Of a stretch of DNA of 64,000 bases, positions 16,151-24,335 are shown piece by piece; within the stretch, counting starts at the first letter, position 1, and every line of letters begins with the position of its first letter. The notes below the pieces were generated by a model, which saw only the letters and a list, made by a program, of their open reading frames with translations, had not been told where the DNA came from and searched no databases. The stretch comes from Microbacterium sp. SZ1 (GTDB taxonomy: Bacteria; Actinomycetota; Actinomycetes; Actinomycetales; Microbacteriaceae), in NCBI RefSeq assembly GCF_002362255.1, contig NZ_LPVV01000040.1:248001-312000 (forward strand), given 5' to 3'. Both the position numbers and the translations under genes were made by a program.

Positions 16151-16831
16151 GTGAGCAGACAGCCCCGCGCGATCCTCTGGGACATGGACGGAACCCTCGT
16201 CGACACCGAGCCGTACTGGATGGCAGCGGAGACGGCGCTCGTCGAATCCTTCGGCGGAAGCTGGAGCCACGAGCAGGCTCTGCAGCTCGTCGGCAACGGT
16301 CTGATCGACAGCGCGGTGATTCTGCAGAACGCGGGCGTCGACATGGAGGCCGACGCGATCATCTCCCTTCTCACCGATGGGGTGCAGGAGGCGCTGCGCG
16401 TGCAGGGCGTGCCGTTCCGGCCGGGGGCCCGCGAACTGCTCCTCGATCTGAAGTCCGCCGGCATCACGACCGGTCTCGTGACCATGTCGCTGCGTCGCAT
16501 GGCACTCAGCGTGGTCGACCTCATCGAGTTCGACGCGTTCGACATCGTGGTGGCAGGCGACGACGTCTCGAACCCCAAGCCGCACCCGGAGCCTTATCTG
16601 CACGCCGCGTCGCTGCTCGAGGTCGACATCGCCGACACCCTCGTGATCGAGGACTCGCCGACGGGTCTCCGCGCAGGTCTCGCCTCCGGTGCCGTGACCC
16701 TCGGCGTGCCGCACATCGTCGCACTCGACCATGTGGGCGCGCACGAGCTGTGGCCGACCCTTCAGGACCGCACCGCCGCCGACCTCGTCGAGCTCTTCGA
16801 CCGCAAGGCCATGACAGGAGCAACCCGATGA
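16151..16831 (+). CDS. HAD-superfamily hydrolase (beta-phosphoglucomutase/phosphatase-like)
   Basis: This 226-aa phosphatase has HAD motif I WDMDGTLVDTEPYW (both Asp visible), motif II Thr in GLVTMSLRRM, motif III Lys in NPKPHPEPYL and motif IV IEDSPTGLRAG, with an alpha-helical cap between motifs I and II. It hydrolyses or mutates a small phosphate ester, probably a sugar phosphate. It is co-translated with trmI, whose ATG overlaps its stop (ATGA at 16828). The GTG start is set by the leaderless promoter. Confidence 0.9.
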   Translation: MSRQPRAILWDMDGTLVDTEPYWMAAETALVESFGGSWSHEQALQLVGNGLIDSAVILQNAGVDMEADAIISLLTDGVQEALRVQGVPFRPGARELLLDLKSAGITTGLVTMSLRRMALSVVDLIEFDAFDIVVAGDDVSNPKPHPEPYLHAASLLEVDIADTLVIEDSPTGLRAGLASGAVTLGVPHIVALDHVGAHELWPTLQDRTAADLVELFDRKAMTGATR

Positions 16832-17847
16832 GCCAGCCCCTCGCACATCGACCCAGCGGACCGTTCCGCGAGGGAGACCGGGTGCAGCTGACCGGCCCGA
16901 AGGGCCGCCTGCACACCGTCACGCTCCGTGAGGACGGCGAGCTGCACACGCACCACGGCGTGCTGCGTCACCGCGATCTCATCGGCCTTCCCGACGGCTC
17001 GGTCGTCGCGAACAGCTCCGGACACGAATACCTCGCCCTGCGCCCGCTGCTCCGCGACTTCGCAATGTCGATGCCCCGCGGCGCGGCGATCGTGTACCCG
17101 AAGGATGCCGCGCAGATCGTCATGCAGGCCGATGTCTTCCCCGGCGCCGTGGTCGTCGAGGCGGGCGTGGGCTCCGGCGCTCTGTCGCTCTCGCTGCTGC
17201 GGGCGATCGGCCCTGCGGGACGCCTCGTGTCGTTCGAGCGCCGCGACGACTTCGCCGAGGTCGCGCGGGGCAATGTGGAGACCTTCTTCGGCGAGACCCC
17301 GTCGACGTGGAACGTGGTCGTCGGCGATCTGGCCGAGGCCCTGCCGACGGAGTTCGAGTCAGGCACGGTCGACCGCGTCGTCCTCGACATGCTCGCCCCG
17401 TGGGAGTGCATGGACGTCGTGGCGGACGCGCTGACTCCGGGCGGCGTCGTGCTCTGCTACGTCGCCACCGCCACCCAGCTCTCGCGCGTCGCCGAGTACA
17501 TCCGCGGCACCGGTCTGTTCACCGATCCTGACGCCTCCGAGACGATGGTCCGCGGCTGGCACGTCGAAGGGCTCGCCGTGCGTCCGGACCACCGCATGGT
17601 CGCGCACACCGGATTCCTCCTCACCGCGCGGCGTCTCGCTCCCGGGGCCGTCGCGCCGTCGGTCAAGCGCCGCGCGTCGAAGAGCAGCTACGGCGACGAG
17701 GATGTCGAGCTCTGGACGCCCGGCGCCGTGGGCGATCGCGAGATCACCGACAAGAACCTGCGCAAGCGCGCGAGGGAAGCGGCCAAAGCCGCGGAGGGCG
17801 CGCGTCTCGCCGCCGCATCGCGCGAATCGGAGCCCCCGACGGAATAG
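16828..17847 (+). CDS. trmI: tRNA (adenine-N1)-methyltransferase TrmI (m1A58)
   Basis: This 339-aa class I methyltransferase makes 1-methyladenosine at position 58 of tRNA. The N-terminal beta domain includes FREGDRVQLTGPKGRLHTV and GLPDGSVV. The SAM site is VVVEAGVGSGALSLSLLRA, with catalytic-region VVLDMLAPWEC. The protein is longer than the thermophilic TrmI (about 255 aa) because of a C-terminal basic tail (NLRKRAREAAKAAEGARLAAA). AGGAG lies 7 nt before the ATG. In mycobacteria trmI flanks the Arc-Dop-Pup-proteasome genes; here those genes are absent and a lipoprotein plus pafB follow. Confidence 0.92.
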   Translation: MSQPLAHRPSGPFREGDRVQLTGPKGRLHTVTLREDGELHTHHGVLRHRDLIGLPDGSVVANSSGHEYLALRPLLRDFAMSMPRGAAIVYPKDAAQIVMQADVFPGAVVVEAGVGSGALSLSLLRAIGPAGRLVSFERRDDFAEVARGNVETFFGETPSTWNVVVGDLAEALPTEFESGTVDRVVLDMLAPWECMDVVADALTPGGVVLCYVATATQLSRVAEYIRGTGLFTDPDASETMVRGWHVEGLAVRPDHRMVAHTGFLLTARRLAPGAVAPSVKRRASKSSYGDEDVELWTPGAVGDREITDKNLRKRAREAAKAAEGARLAAASRESEPPTE

Positions 17848-17850
17848 ACT
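17845..17850 (+). promoter_or_regulatory. -10 box TAGACT, leaderless promoter of the lipoprotein gene, formed by the trmI stop codon
   Basis: TAGACT ends 7 nt before the GTG at 17858. Its first three bases are the TAG stop codon of trmI. This would give the lipoprotein-pafBC unit its own promoter. Confidence 0.6.
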
Positions 17851-17857
17851 GGAGCGC

Positions 17858-18772
17858 GTGCGTAAAACGTCCGCCGTTCTGGCCACCCTCAGCCTCGCCG
17901 CCCTCGCTCTGACCGGGTGCGCGTCCGCCCCGTCGTTCGCGGGGGAGACCTGCGATCGTGCCGCGGACTCGAGCGCGATCCTCGATTCCGTGAACGTCGA
18001 TGGCGAACTGGGCTCGAAGCCCGATGTCGAGGTGTTCGGCCCGGTGAAGGGATCGAAGACGTCGTTCGCCGACGCCGTCGTCGGCGACGGCCGCACTCTC
18101 GAGTCGACGTCCCAGCCGTTCGTCCTCGATCTGACGTTCTTCGCCGGCGACAGCGGCAAGCCCCTCTACGAGACCGAGTACAACGACGACCTGAGCCGCG
18201 TCCACAGCATCTCGTACTGGTCGCAGCGGTCGGCGGGGCTCGAGAAGGTCCTGGAGTGCGCGACCGGCGGCAGCCGCGTCGTCGCCGTCCTGACGCCCGA
18301 GGGCTTCGGCCAGGCGAACGTCGAGGCGTTCGGGCTCGATGACGACGAGAACGTGGTGGCCGTCATCGACGTGCTCGACGTGTCGCTCGCCCGTGCCGAG
18401 GGCACGCCCCAGTTCAACGACGCCCAGGGGATGCCCACGGTGGTGCGCGCCCCGGACGGCACGCCGGGAGTGATCGTCCCCGACAGCCCCTCCCCGAAGA
18501 AGTCCGTCACGCAGACCCTCATCAAGGGCGACGGCGCGGTCGTCGAAAAGGGGCAGACGATCATCACGAACCTCACCGCCGTGGGCTGGGACGACAAGAA
18601 GGTCGCGACGAGCACCTGGGGCTCCGAGCCGAACATCGGCCCGGCGGCCAACGAGCTCGTCGGAGCCACGGTCGGCTCTCAGCTGCTGGTCGTCGTGCCC
18701 GAGGCCGACGGCAACAAGGCGACGGCGATCGTCGTCGACATCCTGGGGATCGTCCCGACTCCGGAGCAGTGA
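17858..18772 (+). CDS. FKBP-like peptidyl-prolyl isomerase lipoprotein
   Basis: This 304-aa exported lipoprotein has a signal peptide RKTSAVLATLSLAALALTGCAS with lipobox LTGC (Cys at about residue 23). Two weakly related FKBP-type halves follow: residues about 60-180 and about 200-304, the latter with KGDGAVVEKGQTIITNLTAVGWDD-like spacing, GAANELVGATVGSQLLVVVP and a final VVDILGI strand. FKBP proteins isomerise Xaa-Pro bonds; the active-site aromatics look degenerate, so catalysis is uncertain. The gene lies between trmI and pafB, and its stop overlaps the pafB start. Confidence 0.78.
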   Translation: MRKTSAVLATLSLAALALTGCASAPSFAGETCDRAADSSAILDSVNVDGELGSKPDVEVFGPVKGSKTSFADAVVGDGRTLESTSQPFVLDLTFFAGDSGKPLYETEYNDDLSRVHSISYWSQRSAGLEKVLECATGGSRVVAVLTPEGFGQANVEAFGLDDDENVVAVIDVLDVSLARAEGTPQFNDAQGMPTVVRAPDGTPGVIVPDSPSPKKSVTQTLIKGDGAVVEKGQTIITNLTAVGWDDKKVATSTWGSEPNIGPAANELVGATVGSQLLVVVPEADGNKATAIVVDILGIVPTPEQ

Positions 18773-19764
18773 TGGCGGCCCGTATTCCCGCGGAGGAGCG
18801 CCTGACGAACCTCGTCGTGGCGCTCATGGCCACGGAGATCGGGCTCACCAAGCAGCAGATCCTCGACAACGTCTCGGGATACCGCCAGCGCGCGGATGCC
18901 GGTGCCCGCTCGGACGCGCTCGAGAAGATGTTCGAACGCGACAAGGACGAGCTCCGCACGCTCGGCGTGCCCGTCGAGACGCTGGGAGATCAGTCCGACC
19001 CGAACGACCTCCGCGAGGCTCGGTACCGCATCCCTCAGGCGGAGTACGACCTGCCTGGCGACATCGAGTTCACCCCGGCCGAGCTCGCCGTGCTCCGGCT
19101 CGCGGGCAGCGTCTGGAGCGCGGAGTCGGCGTCCGGCGACGCACAGGCGGGCGTGCGCAAGATCCGTGCCCTGGGGATCGACGGCGACGAGCCGATCATC
19201 GGCTTCGCGCCGCGCATCACCGCCCGCGACGAGGCGTTCCCCGTGCTTCAGGAAGCGATCGAGAAGAGCCGGGTCGTCGTGTTCGACTACCTGAAGCCGG
19301 GGGAGGATGCGCCGCGGCGACGCAGCATCCGTCCGCTCGCTCTGGTCGACTACGAGGCGCGCTGGCACGTCTTCGGGATCGATGTCGCGATCGAGGAGGA
19401 TCGGATGTTCCTGCTCAGTCGGATCGTCGGCAAGGTGAAGATGACGGCGACCTCGTTCGACCCGTCGCTCCGTGACGGGGCGGGGGAGCGGGCCCTCAGC
19501 GGTCTCGAAGCCGTCGCCGCCCAGAACTCCGCGCTGCTCGAGGTGACGCCGGGGACGGAGGCGTCCCTGCGGCTCGGACGCCGCGCCACACCGGCCACTC
19601 AGGGTATCCGGGTGCCGTTCGTCGACATGCACATCCTCGCCGACGAGCTCGCCTCGTACGGACCCGAGGTCCGCGTGGTAGAGCCGGCACCCCTGCGCGA
19701 CGCCGTGATCTCGCGGCTGACCGCAGTGGTCGAGGCCAACACCGACGCGGAGGAGGGCCGATGA
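18772..19764 (+). CDS. pafB: WYL-domain transcriptional regulator PafB
   Basis: This 330-aa protein has an N-terminal winged helix (EERLTNLVVALMATEIGLTKQQILDNV) and a WYL domain (FDYLKPGEDAPRRRSIRPLALVDYEARWHVFGIDV), followed by a WCX C-terminal domain. PafB and PafC act as a heterodimer; in mycobacteria PafBC activates the RecA/LexA-independent DNA-damage response on sensing single-stranded DNA. The start ATG overlaps the previous stop (GTGATG at 18769-18774). pafC follows with an ATGA overlap. No pup, dop, pafA or prcBA is present upstream. Confidence 0.92.
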   Translation: MAARIPAEERLTNLVVALMATEIGLTKQQILDNVSGYRQRADAGARSDALEKMFERDKDELRTLGVPVETLGDQSDPNDLREARYRIPQAEYDLPGDIEFTPAELAVLRLAGSVWSAESASGDAQAGVRKIRALGIDGDEPIIGFAPRITARDEAFPVLQEAIEKSRVVVFDYLKPGEDAPRRRSIRPLALVDYEARWHVFGIDVAIEEDRMFLLSRIVGKVKMTATSFDPSLRDGAGERALSGLEAVAAQNSALLEVTPGTEASLRLGRRATPATQGIRVPFVDMHILADELASYGPEVRVVEPAPLRDAVISRLTAVVEANTDAEEGR

Positions 19765-20750
19765 GCGCGCAGGCGAAGCCGCTGCTCGCCGCCGACCGCG
19801 TGCGGGTGTATCTGACCCTCGTCCCGTATCTGCTCGAGCACGGTCAGGTCTCGCTGCAGGAGGCGGCGGCGGAGTTCGGCGTCACTCCGAACGAGATGCG
19901 CCAGATGGTCGAGAAGCTCACGGTCATCGGCCTTCCTGGCGACTCGGGCTACTGGCAGCAGCCGCAGGAGATGTTCGACATCAACTGGGACCTCCTCGAC
20001 GAGGAGGACGTCATCGAGATCACGAACGACGTCGCGCTGCGCCGCGTGCCGCGGTTCACGGCTCGCGAGGCCGCAGCCCTGCTCGCCGGTCTGCAGATGG
20101 TCGCCGCAGTTCCGGCCGTGTCGGACTCCGGTCTCGTGAGCGGCCTGATCTCCAAGCTCTCGCGCGGTGCCGCGGATGCGCCCGCAGAGGTCGTCGTCGC
20201 CCCCAGCGCTGTCGACGAGGTGCGGCGAGTCGTCTCTCAGGGTGTCCGCGACGGTGTCGCCGTCTCCTTCACCTACCAGGCACCCGATGCCGCACCGACG
20301 ACGCGCACCGTGGATCCCGTGCAGGTGCTGATCACCAACGCCCAGTGGTACCTGCAGGGCTGGTGCCATATGCGCAAGGCGATGCGGACGTTCCACCTCG
20401 ACCGCGTCAGCGACGCACGGCTCACCGACATCCCGATCACTCACGCCGGCGATCACGTCCCCGAGGCGTTCGCCGCGGCCGAGGACGAGGGCGAGGTGCG
20501 GGTGCGCGTCCCCGAGAGGATCGCCCCACTGCTCCGCGGATTCCTCACCGGCGACGACGTGGAGGCGGCGGACGGCGTGGTCACGGCGCGACTGCATCTC
20601 GCCGACCCGCGCGGCATCAAGCGCCTGGCGGCTCGGTTCGGCGGTGTGATGGAGGTCATCGAGCCGGGCATCGCCCGCGCGGCCGCCCGCGAGTGGGCCG
20701 CGGCAGGACTCGCGCTGTATGGCCACCCGGATGGCGCTGACGCCGGTTAG
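19761..20750 (+). CDS. pafC: WYL-domain transcriptional regulator PafC
   Basis: This 329-aa partner of PafB shares the winged helix (RVRVYLTLVPYLLEHGQVSLQEAAAEFGVTPNEM-type region, residues 12-45), a central WYL domain (SFTYQAPDAAPTTRTVDPVQVL and NAQWYLQGWCHMRKAMRTFHLDR) and the C-terminal WCX fold. Its ATG overlaps the pafB stop by four bases, ensuring equal synthesis of the heterodimer. Its TAG stop is embedded in the tatA promoter -10 box. Confidence 0.92.
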   Translation: MSAQAKPLLAADRVRVYLTLVPYLLEHGQVSLQEAAAEFGVTPNEMRQMVEKLTVIGLPGDSGYWQQPQEMFDINWDLLDEEDVIEITNDVALRRVPRFTAREAAALLAGLQMVAAVPAVSDSGLVSGLISKLSRGAADAPAEVVVAPSAVDEVRRVVSQGVRDGVAVSFTYQAPDAAPTTRTVDPVQVLITNAQWYLQGWCHMRKAMRTFHLDRVSDARLTDIPITHAGDHVPEAFAAAEDEGEVRVRVPERIAPLLRGFLTGDDVEAADGVVTARLHLADPRGIKRLAARFGGVMEVIEPGIARAAAREWAAAGLALYGHPDGADAG

Positions 20751-20753
20751 ACT
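20748..20753 (+). promoter_or_regulatory. -10 box TAGACT of tatA, formed by the pafC stop codon
   Basis: TAGACT begins with the pafC TAG stop. Transcription from about 20760 would leave a 17-nt leader with AAGGAG before the tatA ATG at 20777, so unlike its neighbours this is a leadered mRNA. Confidence 0.55.
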
Positions 20754-20776
20754 GGGGAAAACGACGAAGGAGAATC

Positions 20777-21040
20777 ATGGGCGCTTTCGGTTGGCCACAT
20801 CTGCTGATCATCCTCGCCGTCATCCTGCTGCTTTTCGGCGCTGCGAAGCTGCCGGCGCTCGCCAAGAGCCTTGGGCAGTCGGCCCGAGTGTTCAAGGGCG
20901 AGATGAAGGCGATGAAGAGCGACGACGCCGGCGACGCGACGGAGCCCGCGGCGACCGCCGCTCCCGCTCCGAAGGCATCGGTGACGGAGAACACGGTGAT
21001 CCGCGACGCGGACCCGGGTCAGCCGCCTCGATCCGCCTAG
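20777..21040 (+). CDS. tatA: Twin-arginine translocase subunit TatA
   Basis: This 87-aa protein has one N-terminal membrane helix (HLLIILAVILLLFGAAKLPAL) with the conserved FGxxKLP hinge. An amphipathic helix (AKSLGQSARVFKGEMKAMKSD) and a polar Ala/Pro-rich tail follow. It forms the pore-forming oligomer that exports folded proteins with twin-arginine signals. It lies directly before tatC, as in other actinobacteria. Confidence 0.96.
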   Translation: MGAFGWPHLLIILAVILLLFGAAKLPALAKSLGQSARVFKGEMKAMKSDDAGDATEPAATAAPAPKASVTENTVIRDADPGQPPRSA

Positions 21041-21043
21041 GTC

Positions 21044-21853
21044 GTGTCGGCACTCGAATCCGCCGATCAGGAGACTTCCGGTCGCGATAGGCGGATGTCA
21101 CTGGGCGCGCATCTGATCGAGCTGCGCAAGCGCCTCGTCATCGCCGCGGCCGCGCTGGTGGTCGGCATGGTCGTCGCGTTCATCGTGACCGGACCCATCA
21201 TCGATCTGCTGTCGATCCCGATCCGTACCATCGCGGAGGAGGCCGGCCGCGAGTACACCGGCCTCAACTTCACGACCGTCACGAGCGGTTTCGACCTGCG
21301 GATGCGGATCGCGTTCGCCATCGGCCTCCTCATCTCAGCCCCGGTCTGGCTCTGGCAGGTCTGGGCGTTCGTGATGCCGGGTCTGACCAAGAAGGAGACC
21401 CAGTACACCTGGGGGTTCCTGGGCGCTGCGATCCCGCTCTTCTTCGGCGGGTGCACCGTCGCGTTCTTCGTCCTGCCGCACGTGATCGAGATCATGGCGT
21501 CGTTCGTCCCCACGGGAATGGCGCAGTTCTACGACTATTCCGGCTACTACGATTTCGTCTTCAAATTCCTGCTCGTCGTCGGGATCGCATTCGTCCTGCC
21601 CGTGTTCCTCGTCGCGTTGAACCTCGCCGGTGTCATCTCAGGTCGCGAGATCCTCAAGGGATGGCGGGTTGCCGTGCTGGTGTGCACCATCTTCGCCGCG
21701 GTGACGACCCCACCCGCCGACGTCTTCTCGATGCTTCTCCTGATGGCATCCATGATCGTGCTCTACTTCGCCGCGACGTTCATCTCCATGCTGTTCGACC
21801 GGCGCAAGCGCAAGCTGGCGAGGGCAGCCGGCATCGACCCGGCGACCGCATGA
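21044..21853 (+). CDS. tatC: Twin-arginine translocase subunit TatC
   Basis: This 269-aa, six-helix membrane protein is the signal-peptide receptor of the Tat system. The N-terminal signature MSLGAHLIELRKRLVIAA and the periplasmic loop GLTKKETQYTWGFL match TatC. A GTG at 21044 starts 3 bp after tatA and adds 17 polar residues; an ATG at 21095 begins exactly at the conserved MSLGAHL and is a strong alternative, as neither has an ideal ribosome-binding site. Its stop overlaps the helicase start (ATGA). Confidence 0.95.
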   Translation: MSALESADQETSGRDRRMSLGAHLIELRKRLVIAAAALVVGMVVAFIVTGPIIDLLSIPIRTIAEEAGREYTGLNFTTVTSGFDLRMRIAFAIGLLISAPVWLWQVWAFVMPGLTKKETQYTWGFLGAAIPLFFGGCTVAFFVLPHVIEIMASFVPTGMAQFYDYSGYYDFVFKFLLVVGIAFVLPVFLVALNLAGVISGREILKGWRVAVLVCTIFAAVTTPPADVFSMLLLMASMIVLYFAATFISMLFDRRKRKLARAAGIDPATA

Positions 21854-24324
21854 GCTCGCCCGCCGAACGCTTCGCCGCCGCGCGCGAGGCCGCAGGTCAT
21901 CCGCAGACGACCGCCTTCGCGGCGCGTCAGCGGTTCGATCTCGACGCGTTTCAGGTCGAGGGATGCCACGCGCTCGAGCGAGGTCACAGCGTGCTCGTCG
22001 CCGCTCCCACCGGCGCCGGGAAGACCATCGTCGGCGAGTTCGCGATCCACCTCGCGATGCAGACCACGCGCGACAAGGCGTTCTACACCACGCCGATGAA
22101 GGCGCTGTCGAACCAGAAGTTCCGGGAGCTCGTCGATGTGTACGGGCCCGACGACGTGGGTCTGCTGACCGGCGACACCAACATCAACGGCAACGCGCGG
22201 ATCGTCGTGATGACGACCGAGGTGCTGCGCAACATGATCTACGCGGATTCCGCAGCGCTGCGCGATCTCCGCTACGTCGTGATGGACGAGGTGCACTACC
22301 TCGCCGACCGCTTCCGCGGGGCCGTCTGGGAAGAGGTCATCATCCATCTGCCGTCGCACGTGCGGCTGGTGTCGCTCAGCGCGACGGTGTCGAACGCCGA
22401 GGAGTTCGGCGACTGGCTCGACACAGTTCGCGGTGACACCGAGGTGATCGTCTCCGAGATCCGCCCCGTGCCCCTCGAGCAGCACGTGCTCGTTCGTGAC
22501 GATCTGCTTCCGCTCTTCGACGACCGGGCGGGACTCGCGACAGCGCAGGTGAATCAGGAGCTGATGCGCATCCGCTCCTTCACCGGCTCGCACTATGAGC
22601 AGAACCGCGAAGCGCAGTCCTACCGGAGCAACCGTCATGCCGGTCGGCAGGCCCAGCGTCCGCCGCGCGGCGGACGGCGCCCTGTGCGCTCGGCGAACGT
22701 GCGTCGCATCGAGCGGATGGACCGTCCGGATGTCGTGCGGCTGCTCGAACGGTCGAACCTCCTGCCGGCGATCTTCTTCATCTTCAGCCGCGTCGGGTGC
22801 GACGCGGCGGTGCAGCAGGTGCGTCGGTCGGGACTGCGGCTGACATCGACCGAGGAGCGCGCGGAGATCCGCTCGATCGTCGAGGAGCGCACCCGCACGC
22901 TGCAGGAGGAGGACCTCGGCGTCCTGGGGTACTGGGAGTGGCTCGACAATCTGGAGCGGGGAGTGGCGGCCCATCACGCAGGGCTGCTTCCCGCCTTCAA
23001 GGAGGTCGTCGAGGAGCTCTTCCAGCGCAAGCTCGTGAAGGCCGTCTTCGCGACGGAGACGCTGGCGCTCGGCATCAACATGCCCGCCCGCACCGTCGTC
23101 CTGGAGAAGATGGAGAAGTTCAACGGCGAGGCGCGAGTCGCGATCACGTCGGGGGAGTACACGCAGCTCACCGGTCGGGCCGGTCGGCGCGGCATCGACG
23201 TCGAGGGTCATGCCGTCGTCCAGTGGACCGAGGGGATGGATCCGCAGGCCGTCGCGGCGCTCGCGTCCCGGCGAACCTACCCGCTCAACTCCAGCTTCCG
23301 TCCGACGTACAACATGGCTGTGAACCTCATCGACCTCTTCGGCAGGGATCGCGCGCGGGAGGTCCTCGAGTCGTCGTTCGCGCAGTTCCAGGCGGACCGT
23401 GCCGTTGTGGGCCTCGCGCGGAAGGTGCGCGAGGCCGAGGAATCACTCGAGGGATTTCGTTCGGCGATGGTCTGCGATCACGGCGACTTCATGGAGTACG
23501 CCGCGATGCGCCGCGAGCTGAGCGATCTCGAGAAGAAGAACCGGCAGGACTCGAACTCGCCGCGAGTGGCGCGCGAGAAGCGGATGAAGCAGATCCAATC
23601 CCTGCGCACCCGGATGCAGCGGCACGGGTGCCATCGCTGCCCCGACCGGGAGAAGCACGCGCGATGGGCCGAGCGCTACTGGAAGCTCAAGCGCGAGACG
23701 GACCGGACACGACGACAGATCGAGAATCGGACGGGCACGGTCGCTCGCGTGTTCGACAGGGTCAGCGAGGTCCTCGAGACGCTCGACTACCTCCGCACCG
23801 AAGACGGCGAGACCCGATTGACGGATGCCGGGCGCACCATGCGGCGCATCTACGGGGAGCGGGATCTTCTCATCGCCGAGTCGCTCCGTCAGGGACTGTG
23901 GAAGGGCCTCGACGCCCCGTCGCTCGCAGCGATGGCCTGCTGTCTCGTGTACGAGCCGCGCCGCGATGAGGCGAACTCGGGCGAGCGCGGGCTCCCGCGG
24001 GGAGCGTTCCGCGCCGCGTACGACCGCACGACGACGCTGTGGGCCGAGCTGGACGACCTCGAGAAGGAGCACCACCTGCCCGGGACCGAGCCGCTCGCCG
24101 CGGGTCTCGCCGGCGCGATGCACACCTGGGCGCGCGGCGGCAGTCTCGATCGGGTCCTGATCGATGCCGACATGGCCGCCGGTGACTTCGTGCGGTGGGC
24201 GAAGCAGACGATCGATCTGCTCGACCAGCTGTCCATCGTCGCCGAGGACGGAACTCTCGCACGGAACGCGCGCGCGGCGCTCGACGGGGTACGCCGGGGC
24301 ATCGTGGCGTACTCGTCGATGTGA
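21850..24324 (+). CDS. helY: DEAD/DEAH-box RNA helicase of the Ski2/Mtr4 type (HelY)
   Basis: This 824-aa superfamily II helicase has Walker A AAPTGAGKTIVGEFA, DEVH box VMDEVHYLADRFRG, motif III SLSATVSNAEEF and the Ski2-type C-terminal motifs VFATETLALGINMPARTVV and TQLTGRAGRRGIDVEGH. A Cys motif (HGCHRCPDREKHARW) lies around residue 595, and the C-terminal region resembles the Ski2/Mtr4 helical domain. The same tatA-tatC-helY order is found in mycobacteria. It probably unwinds RNA in turnover or rRNA processing; this is inference. The start overlaps the tatC stop. Confidence 0.9.
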   Translation: MSSPAERFAAAREAAGHPQTTAFAARQRFDLDAFQVEGCHALERGHSVLVAAPTGAGKTIVGEFAIHLAMQTTRDKAFYTTPMKALSNQKFRELVDVYGPDDVGLLTGDTNINGNARIVVMTTEVLRNMIYADSAALRDLRYVVMDEVHYLADRFRGAVWEEVIIHLPSHVRLVSLSATVSNAEEFGDWLDTVRGDTEVIVSEIRPVPLEQHVLVRDDLLPLFDDRAGLATAQVNQELMRIRSFTGSHYEQNREAQSYRSNRHAGRQAQRPPRGGRRPVRSANVRRIERMDRPDVVRLLERSNLLPAIFFIFSRVGCDAAVQQVRRSGLRLTSTEERAEIRSIVEERTRTLQEEDLGVLGYWEWLDNLERGVAAHHAGLLPAFKEVVEELFQRKLVKAVFATETLALGINMPARTVVLEKMEKFNGEARVAITSGEYTQLTGRAGRRGIDVEGHAVVQWTEGMDPQAVAALASRRTYPLNSSFRPTYNMAVNLIDLFGRDRAREVLESSFAQFQADRAVVGLARKVREAEESLEGFRSAMVCDHGDFMEYAAMRRELSDLEKKNRQDSNSPRVAREKRMKQIQSLRTRMQRHGCHRCPDREKHARWAERYWKLKRETDRTRRQIENRTGTVARVFDRVSEVLETLDYLRTEDGETRLTDAGRTMRRIYGERDLLIAESLRQGLWKGLDAPSLAAMACCLVYEPRRDEANSGERGLPRGAFRAAYDRTTTLWAELDDLEKEHHLPGTEPLAAGLAGAMHTWARGGSLDRVLIDADMAAGDFVRWAKQTIDLLDQLSIVAEDGTLARNARAALDGVRRGIVAYSSM

Positions 24325-24335
24325 GCAGGGGATCG

